From Colwellia echini (lineage in GTDB: Bacteria > Pseudomonadota > Gammaproteobacteria > Enterobacterales > Alteromonadaceae), in the NCBI RefSeq assembly GCF_002843355.2, contig NZ_PJAI02000015.1, positions 41,539 to 105,538 of the forward strand: DNA of 64,000 nt. Reading direction: 5' to 3'. A model generated the notes under the pieces. That model was not told where the DNA came from. It worked only from the letters and a program-made list of their open reading frames with translations, and searched no databases. Numbering within the stretch: position 1 is the first letter of the stretch; every line of letters starts with the position of its first letter. Made by a program: the position numbers and the translations under genes. Shown piece after piece: positions 47,513-58,576 of this stretch.

Positions 47513-50500
47513 TTAGCTATAGCCTACATAGTCTGCTTGTAATTTCTTAGCCAACATTGCGCTCATCATTGCTCTTAAGGCCGCTGGCTTCACTAATTTA
47601 CGCATATAACCCACATCATAACTTTTGGCTTTTTCTTCAATACCTTCTTCTGTAGTTGCCGTAATTAATATAGCAGGCAAGGTATGATGACATTGACTAC
47701 GCAAATCTTTAATTAAGGTCAAACCGTCAACTTGTTTGCATTGCGAGTTGTCTGATTCGATACATGCTTGGTTGTCAGTTAGGTTTTCGGTTAGCTTCTC
47801 TGTTACGTAGCCTAATTGATAATCCACCAGTAATATATCTATTTCATTACTGTGATTAGCAAATTCAGTCAGGGCAGTTTCTCTAGAGTCTGCGGCAAGA
47901 ATATTACATTGCCACGCAGAGAGTAATTCAACCATACCGCTTAGGACATCAGGATCATTATCGATGCATAAAACGGTGATGTCCTTTAAAGCAACGCTAA
48001 AGCTTGGTGCGCTTATTGGTTTACTCTTTATTATCGGTTTAGCTTGCTCTACTTGCACAGAAAATTTACAGCCTTGCATTGCTTTAGATTGCAGGCTTAA
48101 TGTATGCCCCAACAACTGCGCTAAGCTTTGCGTAATATTTAAACCTAAACCAAGCCCTCTGCCAGTATTGTTTGAAGTATTCAATTGAGTAAATTGTTCA
48201 AATACCAACACTTGTTTTTCAACTGGAATACCAGGACCATTATCAAGGACTTGAATAGTGACTTGGTTGTTAAAGACTCTAGCGCCCAATAAAACTTTAC
48301 CTGGGCTTGCATAACGAAAAGCATTACCAACAAGGTTTTGAATAATACGCCTTAATAAATGTCGGTCTGATTTAATCCATACTTTACTCGCCACTAAGCG
48401 AAATTCTACCGATTGCTCAACCGCCATTGCAGCAAACTCTTGCTCTAAATCATCAAATAAATCATTCAACGCAAAAACTTGTATATTAGCTTTGATATTA
48501 CCGCTCTCTAAACGCGCTATTTCAGCTAAATCAGCCAATAGATCGTTGGCTGCTTTTAATGACCTGTCTATATTATCCACTTGTCGTTGTTGCACAGGCG
48601 TTAAGTTTGTTTGCTCTGACAATGCCGATGTAAATAGTCTCGCTGCTTCAAGCGGTTGCATTAAGTCATGACTACAAGCTTTTAAATATTGGCTTTTTTT
48701 CAGATGCGCTTGCTCGGCTTTTTCATGGGCTTTAGCCAGTGCTTCATTAGTTTTTGCAAGCGTTAAAGTTCGCTCATAAACCCGTGTTTCAAGATCAAGG
48801 TTAGCCTCTTTAAGCACTTGTTCTGCTTGGCGATAAGCTGTGATATCTGAAAACATCATCACAAACCCCCCACCCGGTAACGGATTACCTTCAATTCGAA
48901 TAGTTTGTCCCGATGCTTGTTGACGCTCTGAGCTGTGTGGACTGCCTTGACGTAAATAATCTAAGCGACGATTTACTTGTGATTCTACCTCGCCAGCGCC
49001 ACATAAGCCGCGCTGTACGTTATGACGAATAAGATCGGAGATTGGTGCTCCTATATAAATAAGGCTTTCGGGATAGTTAAATAAGTCTAAATATTTTGTA
49101 TTCCACGCCACTAAGCGCAATTCATCATCAATAATCGAAATACCTTCACTGGCATTTTCAATAGCACTTTGTAATAGATTTTGTGAAAACTCTTGTCGCT
49201 CACTCGATGCTTCTTCAACCAATACGGCCAGTTCATCGAGTGCGATATCTCGACCATCTAACGCTGAAGATAGCACTAAACGCGCAGAAGAAGATCCCAT
49301 AACTGTCGCCAGCGTATTCTCGGTATGTTGTAGCAGTTTTTGATTGTAAGTAACGTTACCTAATGCCTTTTTATCATGGGTAGACAGAAAGTAAGTAAAA
49401 CTCACTTGGGCTTTTTTAAGACCGACAAAACGTGACGATAATAGCTCTAACTCTTGTACATCAAGTTGTCTTTTGTTTTCTATTTTTAATAACTTTGGTG
49501 ATTGCCATTCAAGAAAAAGAGATGCCTGCACGCGCTCTTGCACACTTTGTCTACTAATTTGCGACAATGCCCACATAACAATAATATTTGCGCCTAAACT
49601 AAATAAGGTAGCGGTGGTTTTTACTGGTAAAAAACCTTCTGCGAAAGGTGATGGATATAAGCCAAATTGAGGCAAAAAGTTAAGTGATAACCACAGGATA
49701 AAACCAATTAAAATACCAGCATAAACCCCCATTAAACTAGCGCGTCGCCAATAAAACGCAGCTATTAAGGCGGGAGTTAACTGCGCAAATGCCCCAAAAG
49801 CAATTTCCCCTAATGATGAAAGCGTATCTGGCGAAGCCATAATAAATACACCGTAACCCAATAAAATCACAAATAAAGCAAGTATTTTCCTAATATTTAA
49901 TAAACGCTTTCTAAAGTTATCATAATCAGTTTGCGCTACTTTTTGACGACGATAAAGCAGCGGAAAGACAATTTCATTACTGAGCATGGTGCTTAATGCA
50001 ATAGCAGAAATAATGACCATTGAACTTGCTGCCGAAATAGCTCCCAAAAAGGCAAACAAAACTAGCCATCGTTGCTGGGTTACATCAGGAAGAAACAATA
50101 CATAAGCATCAGAAGGTACGCTATTACCTAATAACATTTGTCCAGCTAACCCTAAAGGTGCAGCAAAAAAACCAAAGACTAATAAATACAAAGGAAATAC
50201 TCGTCGGCTAAGCCAAGTATCTTTTTGATCTTTTAATTCAACAACCATCACTTGAAATTGGCGTGGTAATGATAAAAATGCCGCCATAACAATTACTAGC
50301 ATGGCAATCATTGAAGTAACATTGTCGGTTGTTAATTGTGTCTTAAGCAAAGCGCTCGCATCAGCTTGCCGCCAAATATCTGCTGGTGAGTCAAACAAAA
50401 CGAAACAAACAAACAATCCCACAGCTAAGAAGGCAAATAACTTTACGAGTGATTCAAAGGCAATAGCCAGCATTACACCAGGATGGCGCTCAGTTACATC

Positions 50501-51028
50501 TATATGCCTAATACCAAATAATACGGTAAATACTGCCAATACCAAACTTACCGCTAAACCGATATGCCAACTATTTAAACTTTGGTCTATTTGTAATTGC
50601 TGAAATGAATACACCATGGCTTTTAGCTGCAAGGCAATGTAAGGCATAGTGCCAACTAAAGCGACAACAGTGACCATAATAGCGAGATTATGAGATTTAC
50701 CAAAACGAGCTGCGAGTAAATCAGCAATAGAAGTTAGATGTAATTTTAAACTGACACGGATAATCCGTTGTATAAAGGGCCAAGCAAAAACAAAAAGTAA
50801 AATCGGCCCCAAATAGATAGGTAAATGAGACAGTAAGTTGGTTGATGCCTGCCCTGTTGTGCCAAGAAAACTCCAAGAAGTACAATAAACGCCTAAAGTG
50901 AGCGCATAAATAATACCTTGGCTTTTTTTAGCCAGTTGATGTCGATATCGATCACCTAAAAAAGCGATTAAAAACAATAAACCAATATAAACCAAACTTA
51001 ACAGCACTAATTGCCAATTAGGAAACAT
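47513..51028 (-). CDS. Transporter-like hybrid histidine kinase (CrbS/CbrA-like)
   Basis: The 1171-residue protein begins with a sodium/solute symporter-like domain of about 13 membrane helices (residues 1 to about 490). A linker, a PAS domain (about 620-740, ASEGISIIDDELRLVAWNTKYLD), a coiled coil and the kinase core follow: H-box ACSHDLMQPLEAARLF (His about 786), N-box LVGNAFRYASPG, G-boxes DNGPGIP and GRGLGLGL. A receiver domain ends it (VLCIDNDPD; Asp in LLVDYQLG, about 1068). Similar kinases control acetate or carbon use. No partner regulator is adjacent. Confidence 0.93.
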   Translation of the reverse strand: MFPNWQLVLLSLVYIGLLFLIAFLGDRYRHQLAKKSQGIIYALTLGVYCTSWSFLGTTGQASTNLLSHLPIYLGPILLFVFAWPFIQRIIRVSLKLHLTSIADLLAARFGKSHNLAIMVTVVALVGTMPYIALQLKAMVYSFQQLQIDQSLNSWHIGLAVSLVLAVFTVLFGIRHIDVTERHPGVMLAIAFESLVKLFAFLAVGLFVCFVLFDSPADIWRQADASALLKTQLTTDNVTSMIAMLVIVMAAFLSLPRQFQVMVVELKDQKDTWLSRRVFPLYLLVFGFFAAPLGLAGQMLLGNSVPSDAYVLFLPDVTQQRWLVLFAFLGAISAASSMVIISAIALSTMLSNEIVFPLLYRRQKVAQTDYDNFRKRLLNIRKILALFVILLGYGVFIMASPDTLSSLGEIAFGAFAQLTPALIAAFYWRRASLMGVYAGILIGFILWLSLNFLPQFGLYPSPFAEGFLPVKTTATLFSLGANIIVMWALSQISRQSVQERVQASLFLEWQSPKLLKIENKRQLDVQELELLSSRFVGLKKAQVSFTYFLSTHDKKALGNVTYNQKLLQHTENTLATVMGSSSARLVLSSALDGRDIALDELAVLVEEASSERQEFSQNLLQSAIENASEGISIIDDELRLVAWNTKYLDLFNYPESLIYIGAPISDLIRHNVQRGLCGAGEVESQVNRRLDYLRQGSPHSSERQQASGQTIRIEGNPLPGGGFVMMFSDITAYRQAEQVLKEANLDLETRVYERTLTLAKTNEALAKAHEKAEQAHLKKSQYLKACSHDLMQPLEAARLFTSALSEQTNLTPVQQRQVDNIDRSLKAANDLLADLAEIARLESGNIKANIQVFALNDLFDDLEQEFAAMAVEQSVEFRLVASKVWIKSDRHLLRRIIQNLVGNAFRYASPGKVLLGARVFNNQVTIQVLDNGPGIPVEKQVLVFEQFTQLNTSNNTGRGLGLGLNITQSLAQLLGHTLSLQSKAMQGCKFSVQVEQAKPIIKSKPISAPSFSVALKDITVLCIDNDPDVLSGMVELLSAWQCNILAADSRETALTEFANHSNEIDILLVDYQLGYVTEKLTENLTDNQACIESDNSQCKQVDGLTLIKDLRSQCHHTLPAILITATTEEGIEEKAKSYDVGYMRKLVKPAALRAMMSAMLAKKLQADYVGYS

Positions 51029-51157
51029 AAATACCCGATATTTTTATTGTTATGGAATGCCATGTAAAATAGGCAAATTTTTCAATTCAGGATTAATATA
51101 CCTAAGGGATTCAATAATAAACAGATTATAGTGAAAATATTTGATAGAATAGTGTGA

Positions 51158-51284
51158 AACCAAGGGGTGCACTGTTATTTGAGGTTCAACTATTTGAATG
51201 CTCAATTAATCTGCTGCTGAGATATATACCCTTTGAACCTGGGCAGTCCATCCATTTAATTGATGAACTGGCATAGGGATGGTT
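51158..51284 (+). ncRNA. TPP (thiamine pyrophosphate) riboswitch
   Basis: The THI-box consensus is clear: GGGGTGC at 51164, CTGCTGAGAT at 51214, ACCCTTTGAACCTG at 51228-51241, then CTGGCATAGGGA near 51269. The closing helix AACCA/TGGTT is at 51158-51162 and 51280-51284. It binds TPP and lowers expression of the thiamine salvage genes when TPP is abundant. No clear terminator follows before the ATG at 51361, so control is probably at translation start. Confidence 0.95.
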
Positions 51285-51360
51285 AACGATAAATATTTTC
51301 ATTCATCAAAAATACCTTCCATGTGCGCCCCGCCACTTATTTTTTGTTAATGAGATTTTT

Positions 51361-53553
51361 ATGACGTTCACCAAATCCGCTATTTATTTAGCTATTTCCG
51401 CCACTACTTTTAACTTGACTGCATTCGCTGAAGAACAAAAAAATACAGCAATAAACAGCACAGATAAATTAGAAACCATTACGGTTACCACTGATTTTCG
51501 TGAACAAAACTTACAAAAAATTCCTACCTCAGTATCTGTATTAACAGAAATAGAAATAAAGCAACGTAATGCCCAGCATCTAGAAGAGCTGATTGCCATT
51601 AGCCCAAATGTTAACTATGCCGGTGGCTCACAACGTGCCCGTTATTATCAAATACGTGGTATTGGTGAGCGCAGTCAATTTCAAGAAACTATTAACCCGT
51701 CAGTTGGAATGCTTATTGATGATGTTGATTTTACTGGTGTTGGTAGCATCGCGACATTATTTGATGTAAACCAAGCTGAAGTTTTTCGTGGCCCTCAAGG
51801 TACGCGATTCGGTGCTAACGCAATTGCTGGTATGATTAATATTACCACCAATGCACCAACAGAAGATTTTGAAGGCGCAATGCAATTAACCGCCGGAAAT
51901 TATAACACTTACGATTTAGGTGTTGCTTTATCGGGCCCTGCTAGCGATGCAGTTAATTATCGTTTTGCGGTAAATAAGCATACTAGTGACGGTTTCATTG
52001 AAAACGTTTATCTTGATGCCGATGACACTAATAATCGAGATGAATTATCAGTACGCGGTAAATTAGCAATAGAGGCTTCTGAAGATTTGACTATTGATCT
52101 TGCTGGCTTCTACTTTGACTTTAAAAATGGTTACGATAACTTCTCTTTAGATAACACCAGACAAACCTACTCAGACGAGCCTGGTTTTGATACACAAGAA
52201 ACCAGTGCTTTATCGGCAAAATTCACCTATGAAGGTTTCGATACTGCCACGCTTATCGCTATTTTTAGCGGTGCTAATTCTGATTTAGCTTACGGCTATG
52301 ACGAAGATTGGGCATACGGTGAGTATGAATGGATGGATGATGAGGATGGCTACATACCTGACCCATGTATTACACCTACAGGTTGTTTAGCTGATGTAGA
52401 CGGTTACTCTTCTACCGATCACTATTTCCGTAATAAAGATGTATTTACCACAGAGTTACGCCTTTTATCAAATGAAGGGCAAGAAATATTTAATGGAACC
52501 ACTTCATGGGTAACAGGTGTTTACTTTAAACAAGACGATGAAGATCTTACCCGTAAATATACTTATTTATCGGCCGATTTCAACTCAGAAAATAAAAGTC
52601 AAAGTATCGCACTTTATGGTGAATTGAACTCTCAATTAACAGAGCGTTTATCATTAATCACTGGTTTACGTATTGAAAACCGTACTGCTGATTATAATAA
52701 TTCAGATGCTTTTGATGATGATATATCTGACACTATGACAGGCGGTAAGTTAGTACTTAGTTACCAGCAAACTGAAGATACCCTTTGGTACGGTTCAATC
52801 AATAGAGGTTACAAAGCTGGTGGGCATAATACCGATGGTAGTTTACCTGAAGAATTACGTAGCTTTGACCCTGAATACTTAACCAACTATGAAATTGGTT
52901 ATAAAGTCGCGTTACTTGATAACGATGCTTATATCCGCACCTCTGTTTTCTATATGGATCGTGAAGATATGCAAGTTAAAAGCTCGAAAACCATTCTTCG
53001 CAGCGACGGCAGTTCTGAGTTTATTAGCTATCTAGGTAATGCTGCTACAGGTAGCAACTATGGTGTTGAAATAGAAGGCGCTTGGCATATAAACAACGAA
53101 ATAAATGTATATGGTTCTTTGGGTTTACTCAAAACTGAATTTAATGATTTTATTAACGCTGACGGCCAATCATTAGATGGGGAAGAACAAGCTCATGCAC
53201 CTAATTATCAGTTTAACGTAGGCATTAATTATCAGCCGACTGATCATTGGTTATTTAACCTTTCACTAGATGGTAAAGATGAATACTACTTCTCTGATAC
53301 TCGTTACTATGACGGCGCAGCTATTCCTGATGCAGATATAAAGTCAGACCCTGTTACTATGCTTAATGCATCAATATCGTACTTACAGGATAACTGGCAA
53401 GTAAAACTTTGGGGGCGTAATTTAACTGATGAAGAATATGAGAACCGTGGTTTTTATTTCCCTAATGATCCACGAGATGGTTATACTCCTAAAGCATATA
53501 CCCAACTTGCTGAACCGCTAGTGTTTGGGGCTACGTTAGATTATCAATTTTAA
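51361..53553 (+). CDS. TonB-dependent receptor, thiamine-related
   Basis: The 730-residue protein has a signal peptide (about 1-23, ending TAFA-E), a TonB box-like ETITVTTDF, a plug with LEELIAISPNVNYAGGSQ and VFRGPQGTRFGANAIAGMINITTN, and a barrel ending in GATLDYQF. The TPP riboswitch in its leader and the thiamine genes downstream mark it as an outer-membrane receptor for thiamine or a precursor. The exact ligand is inferred from context. Confidence 0.9.
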   Translation: MTFTKSAIYLAISATTFNLTAFAEEQKNTAINSTDKLETITVTTDFREQNLQKIPTSVSVLTEIEIKQRNAQHLEELIAISPNVNYAGGSQRARYYQIRGIGERSQFQETINPSVGMLIDDVDFTGVGSIATLFDVNQAEVFRGPQGTRFGANAIAGMINITTNAPTEDFEGAMQLTAGNYNTYDLGVALSGPASDAVNYRFAVNKHTSDGFIENVYLDADDTNNRDELSVRGKLAIEASEDLTIDLAGFYFDFKNGYDNFSLDNTRQTYSDEPGFDTQETSALSAKFTYEGFDTATLIAIFSGANSDLAYGYDEDWAYGEYEWMDDEDGYIPDPCITPTGCLADVDGYSSTDHYFRNKDVFTTELRLLSNEGQEIFNGTTSWVTGVYFKQDDEDLTRKYTYLSADFNSENKSQSIALYGELNSQLTERLSLITGLRIENRTADYNNSDAFDDDISDTMTGGKLVLSYQQTEDTLWYGSINRGYKAGGHNTDGSLPEELRSFDPEYLTNYEIGYKVALLDNDAYIRTSVFYMDREDMQVKSSKTILRSDGSSEFISYLGNAATGSNYGVEIEGAWHINNEINVYGSLGLLKTEFNDFINADGQSLDGEEQAHAPNYQFNVGINYQPTDHWLFNLSLDGKDEYYFSDTRYYDGAAIPDADIKSDPVTMLNASISYLQDNWQVKLWGRNLTDEEYENRGFYFPNDPRDGYTPKAYTQLAEPLVFGATLDYQF

Positions 53554-53595
53554 GTATGTTTGAATTATTAATACTTCTTGTATTCAAGTAACGTT

Positions 53596-53617
53596 TAAAA
53601 GAGACGGATCTCTTTTA
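53596..53617 (+). terminator. Attenuator-like hairpin after the receptor
   Basis: TAAAAGAGA and TCTCTTTTA pair around CGGA, followed by TATTTATTA. It may lower expression of the downstream thiamine genes relative to the receptor. Confidence 0.5.
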
Positions 53618-53651
53618 TATTTATTAATAAATTAACCCAGAAAGGTAAGTT

Positions 53652-53918
53652 ATGAAAATATCGATTGAATTAAGTTTATATCCATTAGCAGAAGAGCAAT
53701 ACAAAACTGAAATTTGGGCTTTTATCAGAAGATTACGTTCTGTAGAGGGTTTGCAAGTGATCACTAACGGTATGAGTACCCAGGTATTTGGCGATTATGA
53801 TCTTGCTGTTTCAAATGTTATGGCTGAAATTAAACATGTACATTCAACCACTGGGGCTGCTGTATTTGTTTGTAAATTTATTAATGGTGATCGTTCAGAA
53901 GTTGAAGCGGAAAGCTAA
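53652..53918 (+). CDS. YkoF-like thiamine-binding protein
   Basis: The 88-residue protein matches the MTH1187/YkoF family: MKISIELSLYPLAEEQYKTE, then GLQVITNGMSTQVFGDYD and a C-terminal strand. Members bind thiamine or its pyrimidine part. AAAGG precedes the ATG. The stop overlaps the next start by one base, so it is coupled to the pnuT gene. It may be a cytoplasmic thiamine buffer or sensor. Confidence 0.85.
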   Translation: MKISIELSLYPLAEEQYKTEIWAFIRRLRSVEGLQVITNGMSTQVFGDYDLAVSNVMAEIKHVHSTTGAAVFVCKFINGDRSEVEAES

Positions 53919-54562
53919 TGTCAGAAATAATTAACAATGTATCAGCGTACTTTTCACACCTACCTTGGCTTGAGTTAATCGCCATGTTGTTGTCACTTGC
54001 TTACGTAATATTAGTCGCTAAAGGTAATATTTGGTGCTGGCCAGCAGCTTTTATAAGTACGGCTATATACACTGTTATATTCTTTGATGTTAAATTATTA
54101 ATGGACAGTGCATTAAGTGCTTATTATCTATTAATGGCAGTTTACGGCTATTGGCAATGGTCTAATCCGGTAACTAGAGACGACAGTCGCAACGATGAAT
54201 TACCCATTACCAGTTGGGCGTTAAGTTTACATATTAAAATATCTTCTGGGCTAGTGGTAATAACCTTAGCTCTTGGTTATTTGGTTGATAATTACTCTTC
54301 TGCTAGCTTTCCATATTTGGATACTTTTACTACTGTTTTTGCGGTATTTAGTACTTATTTAGTTACCCAGAAAGTATTAGAAAACTGGCTCTATTGGATT
54401 GTTATTGATCTTGTTTCTATCTATTTATACATTGAAAAAGGTTTAATACCAACTACCGTATTGTTTGTTATCTTTGTTGTTATTGCTTGCTATGGTTATA
54501 TAAAATGGTTACGAAGTTACCAAGTAAACTCCGATGATTTAGAGTCTACAACCGTTAGTTAA
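53918..54562 (+). CDS. pnuT: Thiamine transporter PnuT
   Basis: The 214-residue membrane protein has about seven helices and the PnuC-family signature: ELIAMLLSLAYVILVAKGNIWCWPAAFISTA near residue 18 and YYLLMAVYGYWQW near 67. PnuC imports nicotinamide riboside; members controlled by a TPP riboswitch and sitting with thiamine genes are named PnuT and carry thiamine. Transport works by facilitated diffusion trapped by a kinase, which fits the next gene. Confidence 0.9.
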   Translation: MSEIINNVSAYFSHLPWLELIAMLLSLAYVILVAKGNIWCWPAAFISTAIYTVIFFDVKLLMDSALSAYYLLMAVYGYWQWSNPVTRDDSRNDELPITSWALSLHIKISSGLVVITLALGYLVDNYSSASFPYLDTFTTVFAVFSTYLVTQKVLENWLYWIVIDLVSIYLYIEKGLIPTTVLFVIFVVIACYGYIKWLRSYQVNSDDLESTTVS

Positions 54563-54616
54563 ATCTCAACCTAACTACTACCTCCGAATAATTATCACTT
54601 AACCCTAGAGATTATA

Positions 54617-55576
54617 ATGCCACTTAGAACCTCGGAATTGACTGCCCTGCAAGCCCTTCCTTGTTTTAATGGCATTTTAGATATTACACTGCTATCTGAG
54701 GGATTGAGCCATACTTGCTACAAGGTGGTAACGATAAACCAAACTTTTTTTGTCAAAAAACTGCATACCGCAACTGCTAACAAAGAAGTATTTTGTAGTA
54801 TTATTTCCGCAAAACTGAAACTAAGTCCTATCGTTATATATCATGATGATATGTGGTTAGTTACTGATTTTATCGATAGCATCGCGGTTGCAAATAATTA
54901 CGCAAATAGTAGTGCACACTATAATAACAAGAAACCTCTCGCTCTCTCACTGATGTCACAGTTACATCAAATAAAACCCATTGAATATATATCTGAGAAA
55001 TTTAATAACCTAACCATTTTAGATATTGCGGCAACTGTTGAAGACTTATTAGCTTGTAATAACGCCTTAACAACTCAACAACGGACGATAATAGGAGAAG
55101 CAACTCAGATTATAGATGCATCAATTGCTAGCCAAAAATCGCTTTCAGGAACCATTGACGTGCTTTGTCATGGTGATATTAATTACAGTAATATCATTAC
55201 TGATATTCAAGGGAATTCTTGGTTAATTGATTTTGAATGCGCCCAACTAGCGCCTATTGAATTCGATATTGCGATGTTTATTGCTGTTAATAATATTGCC
55301 GTTGATAAGCTTGACGAAATAATTAACGAATACCTAAAGTTAGTACCTAAGCATAATGTTAATACAAGTTTAGTTCTTTGGTACGCTCTCGCTAGTTTGC
55401 TAATTAACGCATTATGGTACTTGAGTCAAATAAGCGACTTAATACCATCCGCTTTGCAAATAAAATTTACAGTCTTAGCTAAACAACAAATATCTACTTT
55501 TGACCAGTTATCTATTCAAAACTCAATTAATACACCCAGCCTATTATCGCTATTAAGAACGAGTCTCAAGCATTAA
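54617..55576 (+). CDS. Phosphotransferase, probable thiamine kinase
   Basis: The 319-residue protein has the APH/choline-kinase fold: an N-lobe with GLSHTCYKV and FFVKKLHTA, the catalytic loop LCHGDINYSNIITD (about residue 187), and the metal-binding SWLIDFECAQLAPIEFDIA. With a PnuT transporter and TPP control, it most likely phosphorylates imported thiamine and traps it. It is the last gene before a shared terminator. Confidence 0.82.
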   Translation: MPLRTSELTALQALPCFNGILDITLLSEGLSHTCYKVVTINQTFFVKKLHTATANKEVFCSIISAKLKLSPIVIYHDDMWLVTDFIDSIAVANNYANSSAHYNNKKPLALSLMSQLHQIKPIEYISEKFNNLTILDIAATVEDLLACNNALTTQQRTIIGEATQIIDASIASQKSLSGTIDVLCHGDINYSNIITDIQGNSWLIDFECAQLAPIEFDIAMFIAVNNIAVDKLDEIINEYLKLVPKHNVNTSLVLWYALASLLINALWYLSQISDLIPSALQIKFTVLAKQQISTFDQLSIQNSINTPSLLSLLRTSLKH

Positions 55577-55615
55577 TAAATTTTGGTATTGGTATTGTCC
55601 ATAAATTACAGACAT

Positions 55616-55653
55616 AAAAAAACCGCGTTACTCAAAAAGCAATGCGGTTTTTA
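55616..55653. terminator. Bidirectional terminator between thiamine and atp operons
   Basis: AAAAAACCGCGTT and AATGCGGTTTTT pair (one G-T) around an 11-base loop, with A and T runs on either side. Confidence 0.85.
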
Positions 55654-55705
55654 TTATCAGTATCTGTATTCACTTTTTTAACAAAAGTCACTAAACCTGA
55701 TTGTA

Positions 55706-56128
55706 TTAGCTTTTTTTACTACTCGCTTGAATAACACGTAATTGTGCAACCGCACGAGCTAAATCTGCAGCAGCTTTTGCAAAGTCAACATCTCCGCCAT
55801 TGGCGTTCATGTGTTCTTCAGCGCGTTTCTTAGCTTCTTGAGCAGCTTGTTCATCTAAATCATCTGCACGTGTTGCAACATCAGCTAACACGATAATACT
55901 ATTTGGTTGAACTTCTAACATACCACCTGAAAGATAAATAACTTCTTCGCTATCATCTTTTTTGGTGATTAGTGCCATACCAGGTTTCAGTGAGGTCAGT
56001 AAAGGTGCGTGACCAGGCATAATACCTAGCTCACCTTCACTACCTGTGATCTGTAGTGATTTAATGCTACCAGAAAATAAACTTTCTTCTGCACTTACTA
56101 CACTCAGATTTACAGTTAATAATGCCAT
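55706..56128 (-). CDS. atpC: ATP synthase F1 subunit epsilon
   Basis: The 140-residue subunit has the beta-sandwich start [22 protein letters not shown] with [22 protein letters not shown], and two C-terminal helices ([18 protein letters not shown] and onward). Epsilon joins the gamma stalk to the c-ring and can inhibit ATP hydrolysis. It is the last gene of the operon. Confidence 0.97.
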   Translation of the reverse strand: MALLTVNLSVVSAEESLFSGSIKSLQITGSEGELGIMPGHAPLLTSLKPGMALITKKDDSEEVIYLSGGMLEVQPNSIIVLADVATRADDLDEQAAQEAKKRAEEHMNANGGDVDFAKAAADLARAVAQLRVIQASSKKS

Positions 56129-56187
56129 TTGACTCGACCTCTTTATACTGTAAGTACTTCTACTAAGCAGAAGTACTTACTAGATGA

Positions 56188-57594
<1,407 letters not shown>

Positions 57595-57674
57595 TTAGCT
57601 AAGCTCAGCTTGAACTAACTTTTCTTTAAATTACGAAATTGTTATCAGATTAATTCGTTGCCGAACTATTCTTT

Positions 57675-58538
57675 TTACCCTACCGCAGCTGCACCAGCAA
57701 CAATCTCACCCAATTCTTGAGTGATTGAAGCTTGACGCGCTTTGTTGTAAACCAATTGTAGATCGTCGATTAAATCACCCGCGTTGTCAGTTGCAGCTTT
57801 CATTGCAACCATACGAGCTGCTTGTTCACAAGCAATGTTCTCAACAACACCTTGGTATACTTGAGACTCAACATAACGAACTAATAACTGGTCTAACAAT
57901 ACGTTAGCATCAGGTTCGTATATATAATCCCAACGATGACTAATTGCTTCGTCATCTGATTTAGGTAGAGGTAACAATTGATCAATTGTCGGTTTTTGCG
58001 TCATGGTATTAACAAACTTGTTATACACAACGTATAGTCTATCAATTTCACCGTTATCATAAGCTTCAAGCATTACCGAAACACTACCAACTAAGTCGGT
58101 TAGTGAAGGGGAATCACCTAAACCTGATACTTGTGCAGTTACTTTAGCGCCCATGTTGTTGAAAAATGATGCGGCTTTTGCGCCAACAACACCAAACTCA
58201 ACTTGAGCACCTGATGCTTGCTTTTCAGCAGCATCAGCAAGTACTTTCTTAAATAAATTCATATTTAAGCCACCACACAAGCCACGGTCACTTGAGACGA
58301 CAATATAGCCAACACGCTTAGCTTCACGTTCAACCATATAAGGGTGACGATATTCTAAGTTACCAAGCGCGATATGACCGATCACATTTCGTATATTTGT
58401 CGCATATGGACGAGAGGCTGCCATGCCATCTTGCGCTTTACGCATTTTACTAGCGGCAACCATTTCCATAGCGCTTGTGATCTTTTGAGTATTTTTAACA
58501 CTCGCAATCTTGGTTTTTATTTCTTTACCAGCGGCCAT
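57675..58538 (-). CDS. atpG: ATP synthase F1 subunit gamma
   Basis: The 287-residue rotor subunit begins [35 protein letters not shown] and ends with the matching helix [30 protein letters not shown]. These two form the coiled-coil axle. [10 protein letters not shown] is conserved. Confidence 0.97.
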   Translation of the reverse strand: MAAGKEIKTKIASVKNTQKITSAMEMVAASKMRKAQDGMAASRPYATNIRNVIGHIALGNLEYRHPYMVEREAKRVGYIVVSSDRGLCGGLNMNLFKKVLADAAEKQASGAQVEFGVVGAKAASFFNNMGAKVTAQVSGLGDSPSLTDLVGSVSVMLEAYDNGEIDRLYVVYNKFVNTMTQKPTIDQLLPLPKSDDEAISHRWDYIYEPDANVLLDQLLVRYVESQVYQGVVENIACEQAARMVAMKAATDNAGDLIDDLQLVYNKARQASITQELGEIVAGAAAVG

Positions 58539-58576
58539 GACTCTTCTCCGAAAACGTTACTTAATTAAAGACTGAA

